The notes: generated by a model not told the origin, from the letters alone. 64,000 nt of DNA from Mycolicibacterium sp. P9-22 (GCF_008329585.1 NZ_NPKP01000004.1:124001-188000), one strand, 5' to 3'. Counted from the stretch's first letter, positions 19,890-28,641 are shown. A program made the numbers and translations.

Positions 19890-20759
19890 ATGAAGTTCAA
19901 GTACGGCATGCTCACGCCGCTGCTCGCCCTGTTCGCCGTGGCCGTCGGATTCCCGCTCTGCTACGCGGCGTATCTGTCAGTGACCGACTACAAACTGACC
20001 GATCGCAGCCAACCCGATTTCGTGGGCGCCACCAATTTCACCAGCGCGTTGGCCAATCCGGCGTTCTGGGAGGCGTTTGCGACCACCGCCACGTATGTGG
20101 TGATCGCGGTGAGCCTCGAGCTGGTTCTCGGTTTCGCACTCGCCCTGGCCCTGCACCAGCAGCGCTGGGCCAAGGATCTGTCCCGGGCGATCGTGCTCGC
20201 GCCCATGTTCATCACCCCGATCGCGGTCGGGCTGATCTTCCGGTTCCTGCTCAACGATCAGATCGGCGCGGTGCCCGCGCTGCTGCACGCGGTGGGCGCC
20301 GATTACGACTTCTTCGGCGCCGGAAGGGCACTGCTCACGCTGGCCTTCATCGACGTCTGGCAGTGGACGCCGTTCATGGTGCTGCTCATCCTGGCCGGCC
20401 TGGAGTCGATGCCCAAACAACCCATGGAGGCGGCCCGGGTAGACGGGGCCGGTCCGGTCTACCGGTTGCGCCGGGTGCTGATCCCGATGCTGGCCCCGGT
20501 ACTCACCGTCGCGGTGCTGCTGCGCGGGCTGGACGCGCTGCGGGTCTTCGAGTACATCTACGCCACCACCCGCGGCGGCCCCGGCACCGAAACCCAGACG
20601 CTGCAGTACTTCATGTACCTCGAAGGCATCCAGTTCTTCCGGCTGGCGCAGGCCAGCGCCATGGCGTTCATCGTGCTGGCCCTCGTCCTGGTGGTGATCG
20701 TGGCGGCGTTCCGGGCGATGGAACGCAACCGCGCCTCTGAAAGGAGCGGCCTCCGATGA
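19890..20759 (+). CDS. Sugar ABC transporter permease (MalF/UgpA type)
   Basis: A 289-residue inner-membrane permease with six predicted helices. The cytoplasmic EAA loop, EAARVDGAGPVYRLRRVLIP (about residues 178-197), docks the ATPase. ATG 19890 is used; GTG 19881 three codons earlier, with AGGA upstream, is equally possible. It lies 52 bp after the binding-protein gene and overlaps the next permease by four bases. It forms the heterodimeric channel with that gene's product. Confidence 0.92.
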   Translation: MKFKYGMLTPLLALFAVAVGFPLCYAAYLSVTDYKLTDRSQPDFVGATNFTSALANPAFWEAFATTATYVVIAVSLELVLGFALALALHQQRWAKDLSRAIVLAPMFITPIAVGLIFRFLLNDQIGAVPALLHAVGADYDFFGAGRALLTLAFIDVWQWTPFMVLLILAGLESMPKQPMEAARVDGAGPVYRLRRVLIPMLAPVLTVAVLLRGLDALRVFEYIYATTRGGPGTETQTLQYFMYLEGIQFFRLAQASAMAFIVLALVLVVIVAAFRAMERNRASERSGLR

Positions 20760-21571
20760 GCCGGCCCCGCCCCCTCGAGGTCCTGCGCCTCGCGGTGCTC
20801 ACCGCGGCATTCGTCTTCGTGCTGTTCCCCATCGTCTGGGTGGCGCTGGCCAGTTTCAAGACACCCCAACAGATGTCGGAACCGTTCCTGTTCGCATTCG
20901 CGCCCAGCCTGGCGAACTGGCAGGCCGTGTTCGAGTCCGGGGTGTTCGCCGCCGCCGGCCGCAGCGCCCTCGTCGGCATCATCACGGTGGCCATCAGTCT
21001 GGTCGTCGGCAGCATGGGCGCCTACGTGATCGCCAAGTACCGGGCCGGTGGATCGCTGACCAGATTCGGGATGCTGGCCGCGCAGGTGGTCCCGCCGGCG
21101 GTGATGGTGTTCCCGTTCCTGACCATGGCTCAGGCGCTGCGGATGACCGACACCCTGGCGCCGGTGATCTTCGCCCATCTGTCGTTCGTGCTGCCGCTGG
21201 TCACCTGGTTCCTGATCGGCTTCTTCGAGGCGGTGCCTGCATCGCTGGAGGAGCAGGCCCGGGTGGACGGATTCACCCGCTGGCAGGCCTTCCGGATGGT
21301 GGTGCTGCCCCAGGTGTACCCGGGTATCGGGGCCGCGGGCATCTTCGGGTTCACGCTGTCGTGGAACGACCTGTTCTACGGGCTGATCCTGGCGCCCGGC
21401 AACGCGGCGATCCTGCCGGTGGCGATCGCGAACTTCAACACCTTCCGCGGTGTGCAGATCGGCACCATGAGCGCGGCAATCATGATCGCGATCATCCCGG
21501 TCGTCATCGCCAGCTTCTTCATCCAGCGACGCCTGGTCCAGGGGATCAGCGGCGGCGCGGTCAAGTACTAG
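20756..21571 (+). CDS. Sugar ABC transporter permease (MalG/UgpE type)
   Basis: The second channel subunit, 271 residues with six predicted helices. The EAA loop is EEQARVDGFTRWQAFRMVVL (about residues 165-184). Its ATG overlaps the previous stop (ATGA), giving fixed stoichiometry by coupling. The C-terminal QRRLVQGISGGAVKY is standard for MalG-type subunits of CUT1 importers. Confidence 0.93.
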   Translation: MSRPRPLEVLRLAVLTAAFVFVLFPIVWVALASFKTPQQMSEPFLFAFAPSLANWQAVFESGVFAAAGRSALVGIITVAISLVVGSMGAYVIAKYRAGGSLTRFGMLAAQVVPPAVMVFPFLTMAQALRMTDTLAPVIFAHLSFVLPLVTWFLIGFFEAVPASLEEQARVDGFTRWQAFRMVVLPQVYPGIGAAGIFGFTLSWNDLFYGLILAPGNAAILPVAIANFNTFRGVQIGTMSAAIMIAIIPVVIASFFIQRRLVQGISGGAVKY

Positions 21572-21591
21572 ACAAGCGAGGTTGTACACAC

Positions 21592-22647
21592 ATGGCATCG
21601 GTCACCTTCTCCAAGGTCGGCAAATCGTTCGGCTCGACCAGCGTGGTGTCGGATCTGGATCTGGAACTCGCCGACGGCAGCATGACGGTGCTGGTCGGAC
21701 CGTCCGGCTGCGGTAAGACCACCTCGCTGCGCATGCTGGCCGGGCTCGAGGAGGTCAGCACCGGCACGATCCGGATCGGCGATCGCGATGTGACCGCACT
21801 GGAACCCAAGGACCGCGATATCGCGATGGTCTTCCAGAACTACGCGCTCTACCCGCACCTGTCGGTGCGCGAGAACATCGCCTTCCCGTTGCGGGCCAAG
21901 AAGATCGACCGCGCCAAGGCCCTGCGGCAGGCCGACGAGATCGCCGAATCGCTGGGCCTGGGCGCGCTGGTCGAACGCAAACCCAAGGATCTCTCCGGCG
22001 GGCAGCAGCAACGGGTGGCGATCGGGCGGGCCATCATCCGCGAACCCGCGGTGTTCCTGTTCGACGAGCCGCTGAGCAATCTGGACGCCAAGCTGCGCGT
22101 CGAGACGCGCACCGAACTACTGCGGCTACAGCGCAGATTGGGCATCACCTCGCTCTACGTCACCCATGATCAGGAAGAGGCGATGACGCTGTCGGATCGC
22201 ATCGTGGTGATGCGCGAGGGCCGCATCGCCCAGGCCGGCCCGCCCGCAGAGGTCTACCGGCGACCCGCCGACACCTTCGTGGCCACCTTCGTCGGCAGCC
22301 CGAAGATGAATCTGATCGACGGCGCGGTCACCGGCGGGGAACTACGCACCGAATCCGGCGTCCGGATCGCCGTGGGCGGCCCGGCTGCCTCGGCGGTGAC
22401 GGTCGGGGTGCGGGCCGACGATCTGATCCTCACCCCGTCCCGGGACGGGGAGGCGACGGTGGAACTCGTCGAGCTGCTCGGGCCGCGGGCCATCATCACG
22501 ATCGGCGCGGCCGGTCAGCAACTCACCGGTGTGGTCGAGGCGGCGGCACTGACCGATATCACCGTCGGCGCCACTGTCGAGCTGTCCGCCCGTGACGTGC
22601 ACCGCTTCGATGTGCACACCGGGGTGCGGCTCTCCGACCCGGTCTAG
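21592..22647 (+). CDS. Sugar ABC transporter ATP-binding protein (UgpC/MsmK/SugC type)
   Basis: A 351-residue importer ATPase. Walker A is GPSGCGKTT (about residues 36-44), the Q-loop is MVFQNYALYPHLSV, the signature is LSGGQQQRVAIGRA, Walker B is VFLFDEPLSNLD, and the H-loop is YVTHDQEEAM. The C-terminal TOBE/OB domain is present (VGVRADDLILTPSRDGEATV). ATG 21592 lies 20 bp after the permease stop. Its TAG stop shares a CTAG with the convergent ATP-grasp gene. Confidence 0.94.
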   Translation: MASVTFSKVGKSFGSTSVVSDLDLELADGSMTVLVGPSGCGKTTSLRMLAGLEEVSTGTIRIGDRDVTALEPKDRDIAMVFQNYALYPHLSVRENIAFPLRAKKIDRAKALRQADEIAESLGLGALVERKPKDLSGGQQQRVAIGRAIIREPAVFLFDEPLSNLDAKLRVETRTELLRLQRRLGITSLYVTHDQEEAMTLSDRIVVMREGRIAQAGPPAEVYRRPADTFVATFVGSPKMNLIDGAVTGGELRTESGVRIAVGGPAASAVTVGVRADDLILTPSRDGEATVELVELLGPRAIITIGAAGQQLTGVVEAAALTDITVGATVELSARDVHRFDVHTGVRLSDPV

Positions 22648-23582
22648 GGGTCGCGGTGCGACAGCGGACCCAGCCCGAGCCGGGTCAGGGCCGCCTCCAC
22701 GCCGAGCGCGTAATCGCGTTCGGCGCGCCGCTTCTCGGTCGCGCCGAGCTGGCGGAAACCCAGCGACGGTTCGACGAGTTCGAGTTCCAGCAGCCGCGGG
22801 TCGCGGGCCCCGCCGATGACGTCGACGCGGGCGTAGAGCAGGTCGGGTGCGGCGATGCCGAACCGTTTCGTCGCCGCGGCCACCGCGGCGTGGCCGACCT
22901 CCCACACCTCGTCGGCGGGATCGGCGGCGCCGAGTTTCTCCGCGGCGAACGTCCCGGTCTGCTCGAACTCCGGTCCGCGCCCGGCCGGCGGCAGGATCGG
23001 GCCCTTGGTGAAGGCGTGTGAGGGCCGGCCGTTGAGGAACACCAGCGCCGTCTCCCCGCCGGAGATCCGCGGGTCATAGGGCTGCACCAGCACGGCGCGG
23101 CCGTTGGCGTGCAGTGCCTCGGCATGCGCGACCGCCGCGCGCGGGTCGACGAACCGTTGTGCGCCCACCGATCCGGCGCCGACGGCGGGTTTGACCACCA
23201 CTTCGCCCTCCGGCGCCCGCACCGCTTCGCCGACCGCGTAATACCGGGTCGGGACGATCGGCAGACCGTCCTCGGCCAGATCCAGCAGGTAGTGCTTGTC
23301 GGTGCTCCAGGCCACCACCTCCGGTGGATTCAGCAGGTTGCGCACCGCCCGCGTCCAGGCCAGGAACTCGTCGAGGCGCTCGCTGTAGTCCCAGGTGGCA
23401 CGCAACACCACCAGGTCGGCCTCCAGGGTTTCCGGGTCGTCCCAGGATTTCCAGCTGACCGGCAGGCCGCGGGCACGCAGGGCCTCGACCAGGCCGTCGT
23501 CATCGCTGTCGCCTTCGGGAAGTGCCGCGCAACTGGCGAACACGATGCGGGGATGGAACAGGTCGGGACGGGCCAGCTTCAC
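22644..23582 (-). CDS. ATP-grasp domain protein
   Basis: A 312-residue soluble protein with an ATP-grasp layout. The N-terminal pre-grasp part ends VLRATWDYSERLDEF. GEVVVKPAVGAGSVGAQRF is the phosphate-gripping strand-loop (about residues 130-148), then AVLVQPYDPRISGGETALVF, and the metal-binding acidic end LLELELVEPSLGFRQL. ATP-grasp enzymes ligate a carboxylate to an amine or thiol; the substrates are unknown. It probably corresponds to Rv1455, which also sits divergent to qor. GTG 23582 is only 17 bp from the qor start. Confidence 0.75.
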   Translation of the reverse strand: MKLARPDLFHPRIVFASCAALPEGDSDDDGLVEALRARGLPVSWKSWDDPETLEADLVVLRATWDYSERLDEFLAWTRAVRNLLNPPEVVAWSTDKHYLLDLAEDGLPIVPTRYYAVGEAVRAPEGEVVVKPAVGAGSVGAQRFVDPRAAVAHAEALHANGRAVLVQPYDPRISGGETALVFLNGRPSHAFTKGPILPPAGRGPEFEQTGTFAAEKLGAADPADEVWEVGHAAVAAATKRFGIAAPDLLYARVDVIGGARDPRLLELELVEPSLGFRQLGATEKRRAERDYALGVEAALTRLGLGPLSHRDP

Positions 23583-23599
23583 ATATGGATGATAGAGAT

Positions 23600-24571
23600 A
23601 TGCATGCCATCGAAGTTGCCCAGACCGGCGGACCCGAGGTCCTGAACTACGTCGAGAAGGATGCGCCGTCGGCCGGACCCGGCCAGGTGCTCATCAAGGC
23701 CGAGGCGATCGGCGTCAACTTCATCGACACCTATTTCCGCTCGGGGCAGTATCCGCGCGAGCTGCCGTTCGTCTCGGGCAGCGAGGTGTGCGGCACGGTC
23801 GCCGCGGTGGGTGAGGATGTCGCCGCGCTGGCCGTCGGCGACCGGGTGGTCACCGCCAACGCCGTCGGCGCGTACGCCGACTTCTCCGTCGCTCCAGCCG
23901 ATTACGTCGCCTATGTGCCCGACGAGGTGGCCCCCGACGCGGTGGCATCGGCGTTGCTGAAGGGGATGACGGCGCACTACCTGCTGAAGTCCGTGTACGC
24001 CGTGCAGTCCAATGACACGATCCTGGTGCACGCCGGTGCCGGCGGTGTGGGTCTGATCCTGACGCAGTGGGCCACCAGTTTGGGGACCAGGGTGATCACC
24101 ACGGCATCGACCCCGGAGAAGGCCGACTTGTCCCGGCAGGCCGGCGCGGTCGAGGTGCTGGAGTACCCGGACAACGCCGAGGAGTTCGGGGCCACCGTCA
24201 AGCGGCTGAGCAACGGCGGCGTGGCCGCGGTGTACGACGGGGTGGGCGCCTCGACGTTCGAGGCCAGCCTGGCCAGTCTGGCCGTGCGCGGCACACTGGC
24301 CCTGTTCGGCGCCGCCAGCGGCCCGGTGCCGCCGTTCGACCCGCAGCGGCTCAACACGGCCGGTTCGGTGTTCCTGACGCGGCCCAGCCTGGCCGCCTAC
24401 ACCCGTACCGCCGACGAGTTCGCATGGCGGGCAGGCGAAGTGATCAATGCCATCGCCGACGGTTCGATCACCATCACCGTCAGTGAGCGCTACCCACTGG
24501 CCGAGGCCGCGCGGGCGCACACCGATCTGCAGGGACGGCGGACCGTCGGTTCCATCGTGCTGGTGCCTTAA
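23600..24571 (+). CDS. qor: NADPH:quinone oxidoreductase (Zn-independent MDR family)
   Basis: A 323-residue medium-chain reductase of the quinone oxidoreductase group. The N-terminal catalytic half has GVNFIDTYFRSGQYPRELPF and SGSEVCGTVAAVGEDV. The NADPH-binding motif is HAGAGGVGLILTQWA (about residues 140-154). Zinc ligands are absent, as expected. ATG 23600 (MHAIEVAQTGGPE) is used; an in-frame ATG at 23585 would add five residues. It corresponds to Rv1454c. Its stop shares TTAA with the convergent DUF4349 gene. Confidence 0.92.
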   Translation: MHAIEVAQTGGPEVLNYVEKDAPSAGPGQVLIKAEAIGVNFIDTYFRSGQYPRELPFVSGSEVCGTVAAVGEDVAALAVGDRVVTANAVGAYADFSVAPADYVAYVPDEVAPDAVASALLKGMTAHYLLKSVYAVQSNDTILVHAGAGGVGLILTQWATSLGTRVITTASTPEKADLSRQAGAVEVLEYPDNAEEFGATVKRLSNGGVAAVYDGVGASTFEASLASLAVRGTLALFGAASGPVPPFDPQRLNTAGSVFLTRPSLAAYTRTADEFAWRAGEVINAIADGSITITVSERYPLAEAARAHTDLQGRRTVGSIVLVP

Positions 24572-25431
24572 CGGCGGGCGCGCACCAGCCGGTAGACCCC
24601 GTACAACAGCGCCAGCCCGACCAGCGCGGCGCCCACCCAGGGCAACAGCAGACCCACCAGCAGCAGCAGGTTGGACCCGGTGTCGACCAGCGCATCCCAG
24701 CCGCGTTCCAGCTGGCCGAGGAAACCCCGGTACTGCTCGGGCGCGGGCCCACCGGTCTCACCGGCGACCAGATCGACGGTGACGGTGCTGTAGCTGATCT
24801 GCTCCCCCAGCGCGGCGCGTTGCGCGCGCAGGCTGTCCAGATCGGCCTGTCGTTGTGAGAGCGCGTTCTCCGCCTCGATCAGCGCCGACGGATCCCGGGC
24901 GTCGCGCATGATCGCCAGCAGCCGGTCCACCGAGGTCTGCAACGCCTTGATGCGGGCATCCAGGTCGACGCGCTGACTGGTCACGTCCTCGGCCCGCATG
25001 TCCAGTGATTCGACTGTGCCCAGTGCCTTCAGGCCGTCGATGACGCCGTCGAGTTTGTCGGCGGGCACCCGCAGCGAAAGGGTGATCCGGGCTTTGTCCA
25101 GCGCCGAACCGCCGTACTCGGTGCGGCCGTCGATGCGTCCGCCGGCATCGGTGGCCAGGGCCGACGCCCGGTCCGCCGCGGCCGGCGGATCGTCAGCGGT
25201 GATGGAGACGGTGGCCGTCTTGACGATGTCGCGCTGCACCTCGGGCGGCGCCTTCGGTGCGTCCTGGGGTACCGGGCCGGTGAGCGGCATGGTCTCCGGG
25301 GCGGAGCCACCGCCGGCCTTGAAATCCTCGGTAGCTCCCGGCGGGCCGGGCGGGGATCCTGCCGAGCATGCCGCGATGGCGAACACCACGACGAGGCCGG
25401 CCAAAGCCCGGAACAGCCATCCGATGATCAT
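24568..25431 (-). CDS. DUF4349 domain lipoprotein
   Basis: A 287-residue predicted lipoprotein. A signal segment ends at FAIAAC, with the lipidated Cys at residue 22, followed by a Gly/Pro-rich linker. The DUF4349 region (IVKTATVSITADDPPAAADR onwards) contains a heptad-rich, likely coiled-coil part at about residues 150-215 (LDARIKALQTSVDRLLAIM, ENALSQRQADLDSLRAQRAA). The protein ends in a C-terminal membrane helix pair (LLLLVGLLLPWVGAALVGLA) with a basic tail. ATG 25431 is one or two bases from the predicted transcription start. Function is unknown; the family is envelope-associated. Confidence 0.85.
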   Translation of the reverse strand: MIIGWLFRALAGLVVVFAIAACSAGSPPGPPGATEDFKAGGGSAPETMPLTGPVPQDAPKAPPEVQRDIVKTATVSITADDPPAAADRASALATDAGGRIDGRTEYGGSALDKARITLSLRVPADKLDGVIDGLKALGTVESLDMRAEDVTSQRVDLDARIKALQTSVDRLLAIMRDARDPSALIEAENALSQRQADLDSLRAQRAALGEQISYSTVTVDLVAGETGGPAPEQYRGFLGQLERGWDALVDTGSNLLLLVGLLLPWVGAALVGLALLYGVYRLVRARR

Positions 25432-25439
25432 GAAATCCC

Positions 25440-25445
25440 ATAGTA
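25440..25445 (-). promoter_or_regulatory. -10 element of the leaderless DUF4349 gene
   Basis: On the minus strand TACTAT (TANNNT) is followed by eight bases and the ATG at 25431, so the message is essentially leaderless. No ribosome site is seen. Confidence 0.45.
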
Positions 25446-25632
25446 GGGAGTCGGGCCGGTATCCGGTCCCAACATTGTCTTTTGCTTCACCTTTCACCGT
25501 GGCAACATCGCCGCACCCGGGCATCCCGAGTGACACGACGAGGAGATGAATTGTTGGCATGCAGCAGATTTCGGCAGGCTTACCGACAGCTGCCGGGAGT
25601 GATCGCTGTGCGCGAAGGCGCCCGGATCTGCT

Positions 25633-25638
25633 TAGACT
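25633..25638 (+). promoter_or_regulatory. -10 element of the leaderless MspA-like porin gene
   Basis: TAGACT (TANNNT) is followed by seven bases and GTG 25646. This supports the GTG as the true start rather than in-frame ATG 25559, which lies upstream of this element. Confidence 0.45.
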
Positions 25639-25645
25639 CTCGTCC

Positions 25646-26293
25646 GTGCGATGGCGTAGCGGTGTGGGCATCGCATTGGCAGCGGCGCTGGTGTGCCCGA
25701 CCACCGGTGCGGTGACCGCGCACGCCGAGCCCGTGAACATGCGCCCGCAGAGCTACGACAAGGTCTCACGCGACGGTTGGCACCTGAACATCCGCATCGA
25801 GAACGAGGTCGTCAACTCGGTGCCCAATCTCGCCAACGCCAACGACTCCCGTGAGGGTTTCGTCACCGCCTCGGCGACGGCGACCGCCGTCGGAGGATCC
25901 AGCCCGATCACCGACAGTGTCTTCATCGTCGGATATCAATTGGGCTGCCAGTCCGATGTCTCCGCGGGCCTGCAGTACGGCGGCACGGCCGGTGTGGCGC
26001 CGCAAGGGTCCGTCGGATTCGACGGATCCGGCCCGAGCGCGTCCGCCAGCGGAACCGGTGGCGCTGCCGGTTTCGTGCAGACGGTTCTGCAACCGGGCGT
26101 CATCGTCGATCTCCCGTTGTCGAACATGGCCTTGAGCGGCGGCGGCATCGCGATGCTCGACATCGACAACATCCACATCAAGGCGGACGCCTGCGGCGGG
26201 GACGTCACGGTCCGGTCCTATGCGTATCTGCGTGTCTCCACCGACACCGCGCACACCCAGTTCGCGATCTACGGCGACCCGATCAAGATCTGA
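25646..26293 (+). CDS. MspA-family porin-like protein
   Basis: A 215-residue secreted protein of the MspA porin family (outer-membrane beta-barrel pores of mycobacteria). The signal peptide is RWRSGVGIALAAALVC...TAHA, cleaved before EPVNM. Family landmarks are the N-terminal TVQ-like strand (DGWHLNIRIENEVVNSVPN), GYQLGCQSDVSAGLQYGG, LQPGVIVDLPLSN and the C-terminal VRSYAYLRVSTDT...IYGDP, matching the YGEP ending of MspA. It differs from classical MspA by two cysteines (in YQLGCQ and KADACGG) that could form a disulfide. GTG 25646 is chosen from the -10 spacing and signal peptide. Confidence 0.8.
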   Translation: MRWRSGVGIALAAALVCPTTGAVTAHAEPVNMRPQSYDKVSRDGWHLNIRIENEVVNSVPNLANANDSREGFVTASATATAVGGSSPITDSVFIVGYQLGCQSDVSAGLQYGGTAGVAPQGSVGFDGSGPSASASGTGGAAGFVQTVLQPGVIVDLPLSNMALSGGGIAMLDIDNIHIKADACGGDVTVRSYAYLRVSTDTAHTQFAIYGDPIKI

Positions 26294-26294
26294 C

Positions 26295-26723
26295 ATGCGG
26301 CGCAGCACGGCGAGACTGCTGCTGATCGCTTCGGCGTCAGTGCTCATCCAGCTGGCGGCCCCCTCAGCCGGCGCCAAGCCGGTCCCGCTCCCGGGCCCAC
26401 CGCCGTATGTACCGGGCGCCCCCGACGCCGAACCCGGCAGCTTCGACTATCCCTACAATGTCATCGCAGTCGGGCCGCCGGCGGCCACCGATTCCCGAGG
26501 GGTTCGTATCGGCTCCAATGTCGATCCGCCGTCACAGTCGACGGGTCTGCCAGGAAGCAGGCTCGGAAACGGTGAGCAGGCACCCGGACCGCTGGTCACC
26601 TCGAATGCCCGGTACGGCATATCCGCCGGGCTGGAACTACCGGTCCCCGCGAATCCCGGTGACCCGCCGGGCTACCCGCCGCGGCTGGAAATGCCGGGGG
26701 ACCCGCATTCCATCTACCCCTAG
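26295..26723 (+). CDS. Secreted proline-rich protein next to the MspA-like porin
   Basis: A 142-residue protein, not recognised. A signal peptide (RLLLIASASVLIQLAAPSAGA) is followed by a proline- and glycine-rich mature part of about 115 residues, with no Cys and no membrane helix: LPGPPPYVPGAPDAEPGSF, SNVDPPSQSTGLPGSRLGNG and VPANPGDPPGYPPRLEMPG. ATG 26295 is one base after the porin stop, so the two are almost certainly co-translated. It may be a periplasmic or outer-membrane accessory of the porin; this is inference from position and composition. Confidence 0.72.
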   Translation: MRRSTARLLLIASASVLIQLAAPSAGAKPVPLPGPPPYVPGAPDAEPGSFDYPYNVIAVGPPAATDSRGVRIGSNVDPPSQSTGLPGSRLGNGEQAPGPLVTSNARYGISAGLELPVPANPGDPPGYPPRLEMPGDPHSIYP

Positions 26724-27664
26724 ACCGGCTGTGCTTGCGGAAAGGCCCAAGTTCCGTCCAGGATCTCCGACCGCGGCCGGTACAGCCGAACGATGTAGTT
26801 CCAGCCGTCGGTGATCGGGAGCAGATTCGGTCCATGCTCACCACCGAACTGGATGACGGTGCTGCCATCGGCTTCCTTGGCGGCGGTGATGTTGTTCACC
26901 GAATAGGCGTTCCGCGGGTTGGGCGCGAAATAGCCGCTCTTGTCGTAGACCGTGATCGACCAGAACCCGTCCACCGGAACTTCTTTGACGATGAGCCTGT
27001 GCACTGTGGCGCCATCGTTGTCCGGCGGGACCACCGATAGGTAGAGCGCGTCCCGCTCGGGATTGCCGCCCCATGCGTACGCCGCCCCGATGAGGTGGCG
27101 CACCGGATCGACGTCGTCCCGCGGGCCGAAGGTCTGCTTGCTGTCCGGCACCGTCGTGGACAGCGCGATGAGTGCGTCGCGCACCGTCTTCTGACTGACC
27201 GGATCCCAGTCCGGCACCGCGAAGCTGCCCGGCCCGGCGGGCTGCGAGACGGTGATGACGTCCTGCAGCGCACACACCGCGGCAATATCGGCGGCATCGC
27301 CGGGGTCGACCAGGGTGCGAAAGGCCGCGGCGATGTACCGCGTCCCGGCGTCCGCACGGGTGATGGTCAGCTCGGCCGGTGCATACACGACGGCAGGCAC
27401 GTAGTGATCCTCGGTGATGACCTGCAACGACATGAACCGGCCGGCACTGTCGGGCAACGTGATGGTCACCGGCCCGGCGTCCAGATCGAACACCCCGACC
27501 GAGTAGAGCGTGTCGCGGTTCTGCCGGATGACCAGCTGTGAGTCGACCGGGCTCAGCTCCCGGAAGTGCCGCAGCACGCCCAGACTGCCGTCCTTGACGA
27601 TACCGCCGAAATACACATCGGATTCGGCGCGAATGAAGTTGTCGGGGCTGACATGCAGGGCCAT
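26720..27664 (-). CDS. DUF1254/DUF1214 domain protein
   Basis: A 314-residue protein. The N-terminal DUF1254 part is seen in VIRQNRDTLYSVGVFDLDAG and GRFMSLQVITEDHYVPAVVY. The C-terminal DUF1214 part includes VPVDGFWSITVYDKSGYFAP, NAYSVNNITA and WNYIVRLYRPRSEILDGTW. The family is widespread and of unknown function; some members are surface or secreted proteins, but no signal peptide is visible here. Its stop shares CTAG with the convergent proline-rich gene. It lies 16 bp upstream of the ctaB stop on the same strand order (ctaB then this gene), so read-through from ctaB is possible. Confidence 0.83.
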   Translation of the reverse strand: MALHVSPDNFIRAESDVYFGGIVKDGSLGVLRHFRELSPVDSQLVIRQNRDTLYSVGVFDLDAGPVTITLPDSAGRFMSLQVITEDHYVPAVVYAPAELTITRADAGTRYIAAAFRTLVDPGDAADIAAVCALQDVITVSQPAGPGSFAVPDWDPVSQKTVRDALIALSTTVPDSKQTFGPRDDVDPVRHLIGAAYAWGGNPERDALYLSVVPPDNDGATVHRLIVKEVPVDGFWSITVYDKSGYFAPNPRNAYSVNNITAAKEADGSTVIQFGGEHGPNLLPITDGWNYIVRLYRPRSEILDGTWAFPQAQPV

Positions 27665-27680
27665 TACCTGACCGTAATGG

Positions 27681-28607
27681 TCAGAACAGCTGCGGCAGTC
27701 CCAACGCGGAATCCACGGCCAGCGCGCAGAACACCACGGCCAGGTAATTGTTGGACTGCAGGAACAGCCGCAGCGGCTTCACCGGCTCCCCGCGCTTCAC
27801 GCCGGAGTACAGCTGATGGGCCATCACCAGGAACCAGACACCGGCCAGCAGCGCCACGGATGCATACAACCAGCCCGTCGCCAGCCCGAGCGCCAACGTG
27901 GTCAGCACCGTCAGCCAGGTATAGATCAAGATCTGACGGGTGACCTGGCGTTCGGTGGCGACCACGGGCAGCATCGGCACCCCGGCGGCTTTGTAATCTT
28001 CCTTGTAGCGCATGGCCAGCGCCCAGGTATGTGGCGGCGTCCAGAAGAAGATGATCAGGAACATCACCAGGGCCGGCCACTGGATCGTGCCGGTCACCGC
28101 GGACCAGCCGATCATCACCGGCATGCAGCCTGCGGCCCCGCCCCAGACCACGTTCTGGGAGGTCCGGCGTTTGAGCAGCAGGGTGTAGATGAACACGTAG
28201 AACGCGATGGTCGCCAGCGCCAGCACGCCGGAGAGCAGGTTGGTGGTCCACCACAACCACGCGAAGGATCCCGCTGTCAGCACCAGCCCGAAGATCAGCG
28301 CGTGCCGCGTCGGCACCGACGCCCTGGCAAGCGGCCGCAGCGCGGTGCGTTTCATCACCTTGTCGATATCGGCGTCGGCCACGCAGTTCAGCGTGTTGGC
28401 GCCTGCGGCGGCCATCATGCCGCCGATCAGGGTGTTCAGGATGAGCAGCGGGTCAACGGTGCCACGATCGGCGAGCAGCATGGCCGGGATGGTCGTCACC
28501 AGCAACAGCTCGATCACGCGCGGCTTCGTCAACGCAAGGTACGAAAGAACCGTGGTTCGTATCCGATTCGGTGCGCCACTGACCGGCCGGCGCTCGCGAA
28601 TGCTCAC
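27681..28607 (-). CDS. ctaB: Protoheme IX farnesyltransferase CtaB
   Basis: A 308-residue UbiA-type prenyltransferase with eight or nine helices, which adds farnesyl to heme B to make heme O, the substrate of CtaA. The aspartate motif is [20 protein letters not shown] (about residues 68-87), and the second acidic loop is [19 protein letters not shown] 28607 is chosen because a GAGGAG ribosome site lies just upstream; the frame is open for 26 more codons, but these cross the promoter. It corresponds to Rv1451. Confidence 0.94.
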   Translation of the reverse strand: MSIRERRPVSGAPNRIRTTVLSYLALTKPRVIELLLVTTIPAMLLADRGTVDPLLILNTLIGGMMAAAGANTLNCVADADIDKVMKRTALRPLARASVPTRHALIFGLVLTAGSFAWLWWTTNLLSGVLALATIAFYVFIYTLLLKRRTSQNVVWGGAAGCMPVMIGWSAVTGTIQWPALVMFLIIFFWTPPHTWALAMRYKEDYKAAGVPMLPVVATERQVTRQILIYTWLTVLTTLALGLATGWLYASVALLAGVWFLVMAHQLYSGVKRGEPVKPLRLFLQSNNYLAVVFCALAVDSALGLPQLF

Positions 28608-28641
28608 GCAAATAACTCCTCGGGCGACGGTCACGCGGGCT

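Noticed and set aside
25546..25602. Short upstream ORF (18 codons) with a perfect ribosome site before the MspA-like gene
   Set aside because: Codon use is unlike the genome (A/T-rich third positions) and the strong AGGAG abuts the ATG with no spacing. The leaderless start at 25646 explains the porin without it.
25559..25645. 29-residue N-terminal extension of the MspA-like protein from ATG 25559
   Set aside because: It would bury the signal peptide behind a charged segment and cross the -10 element at 25633-25638.
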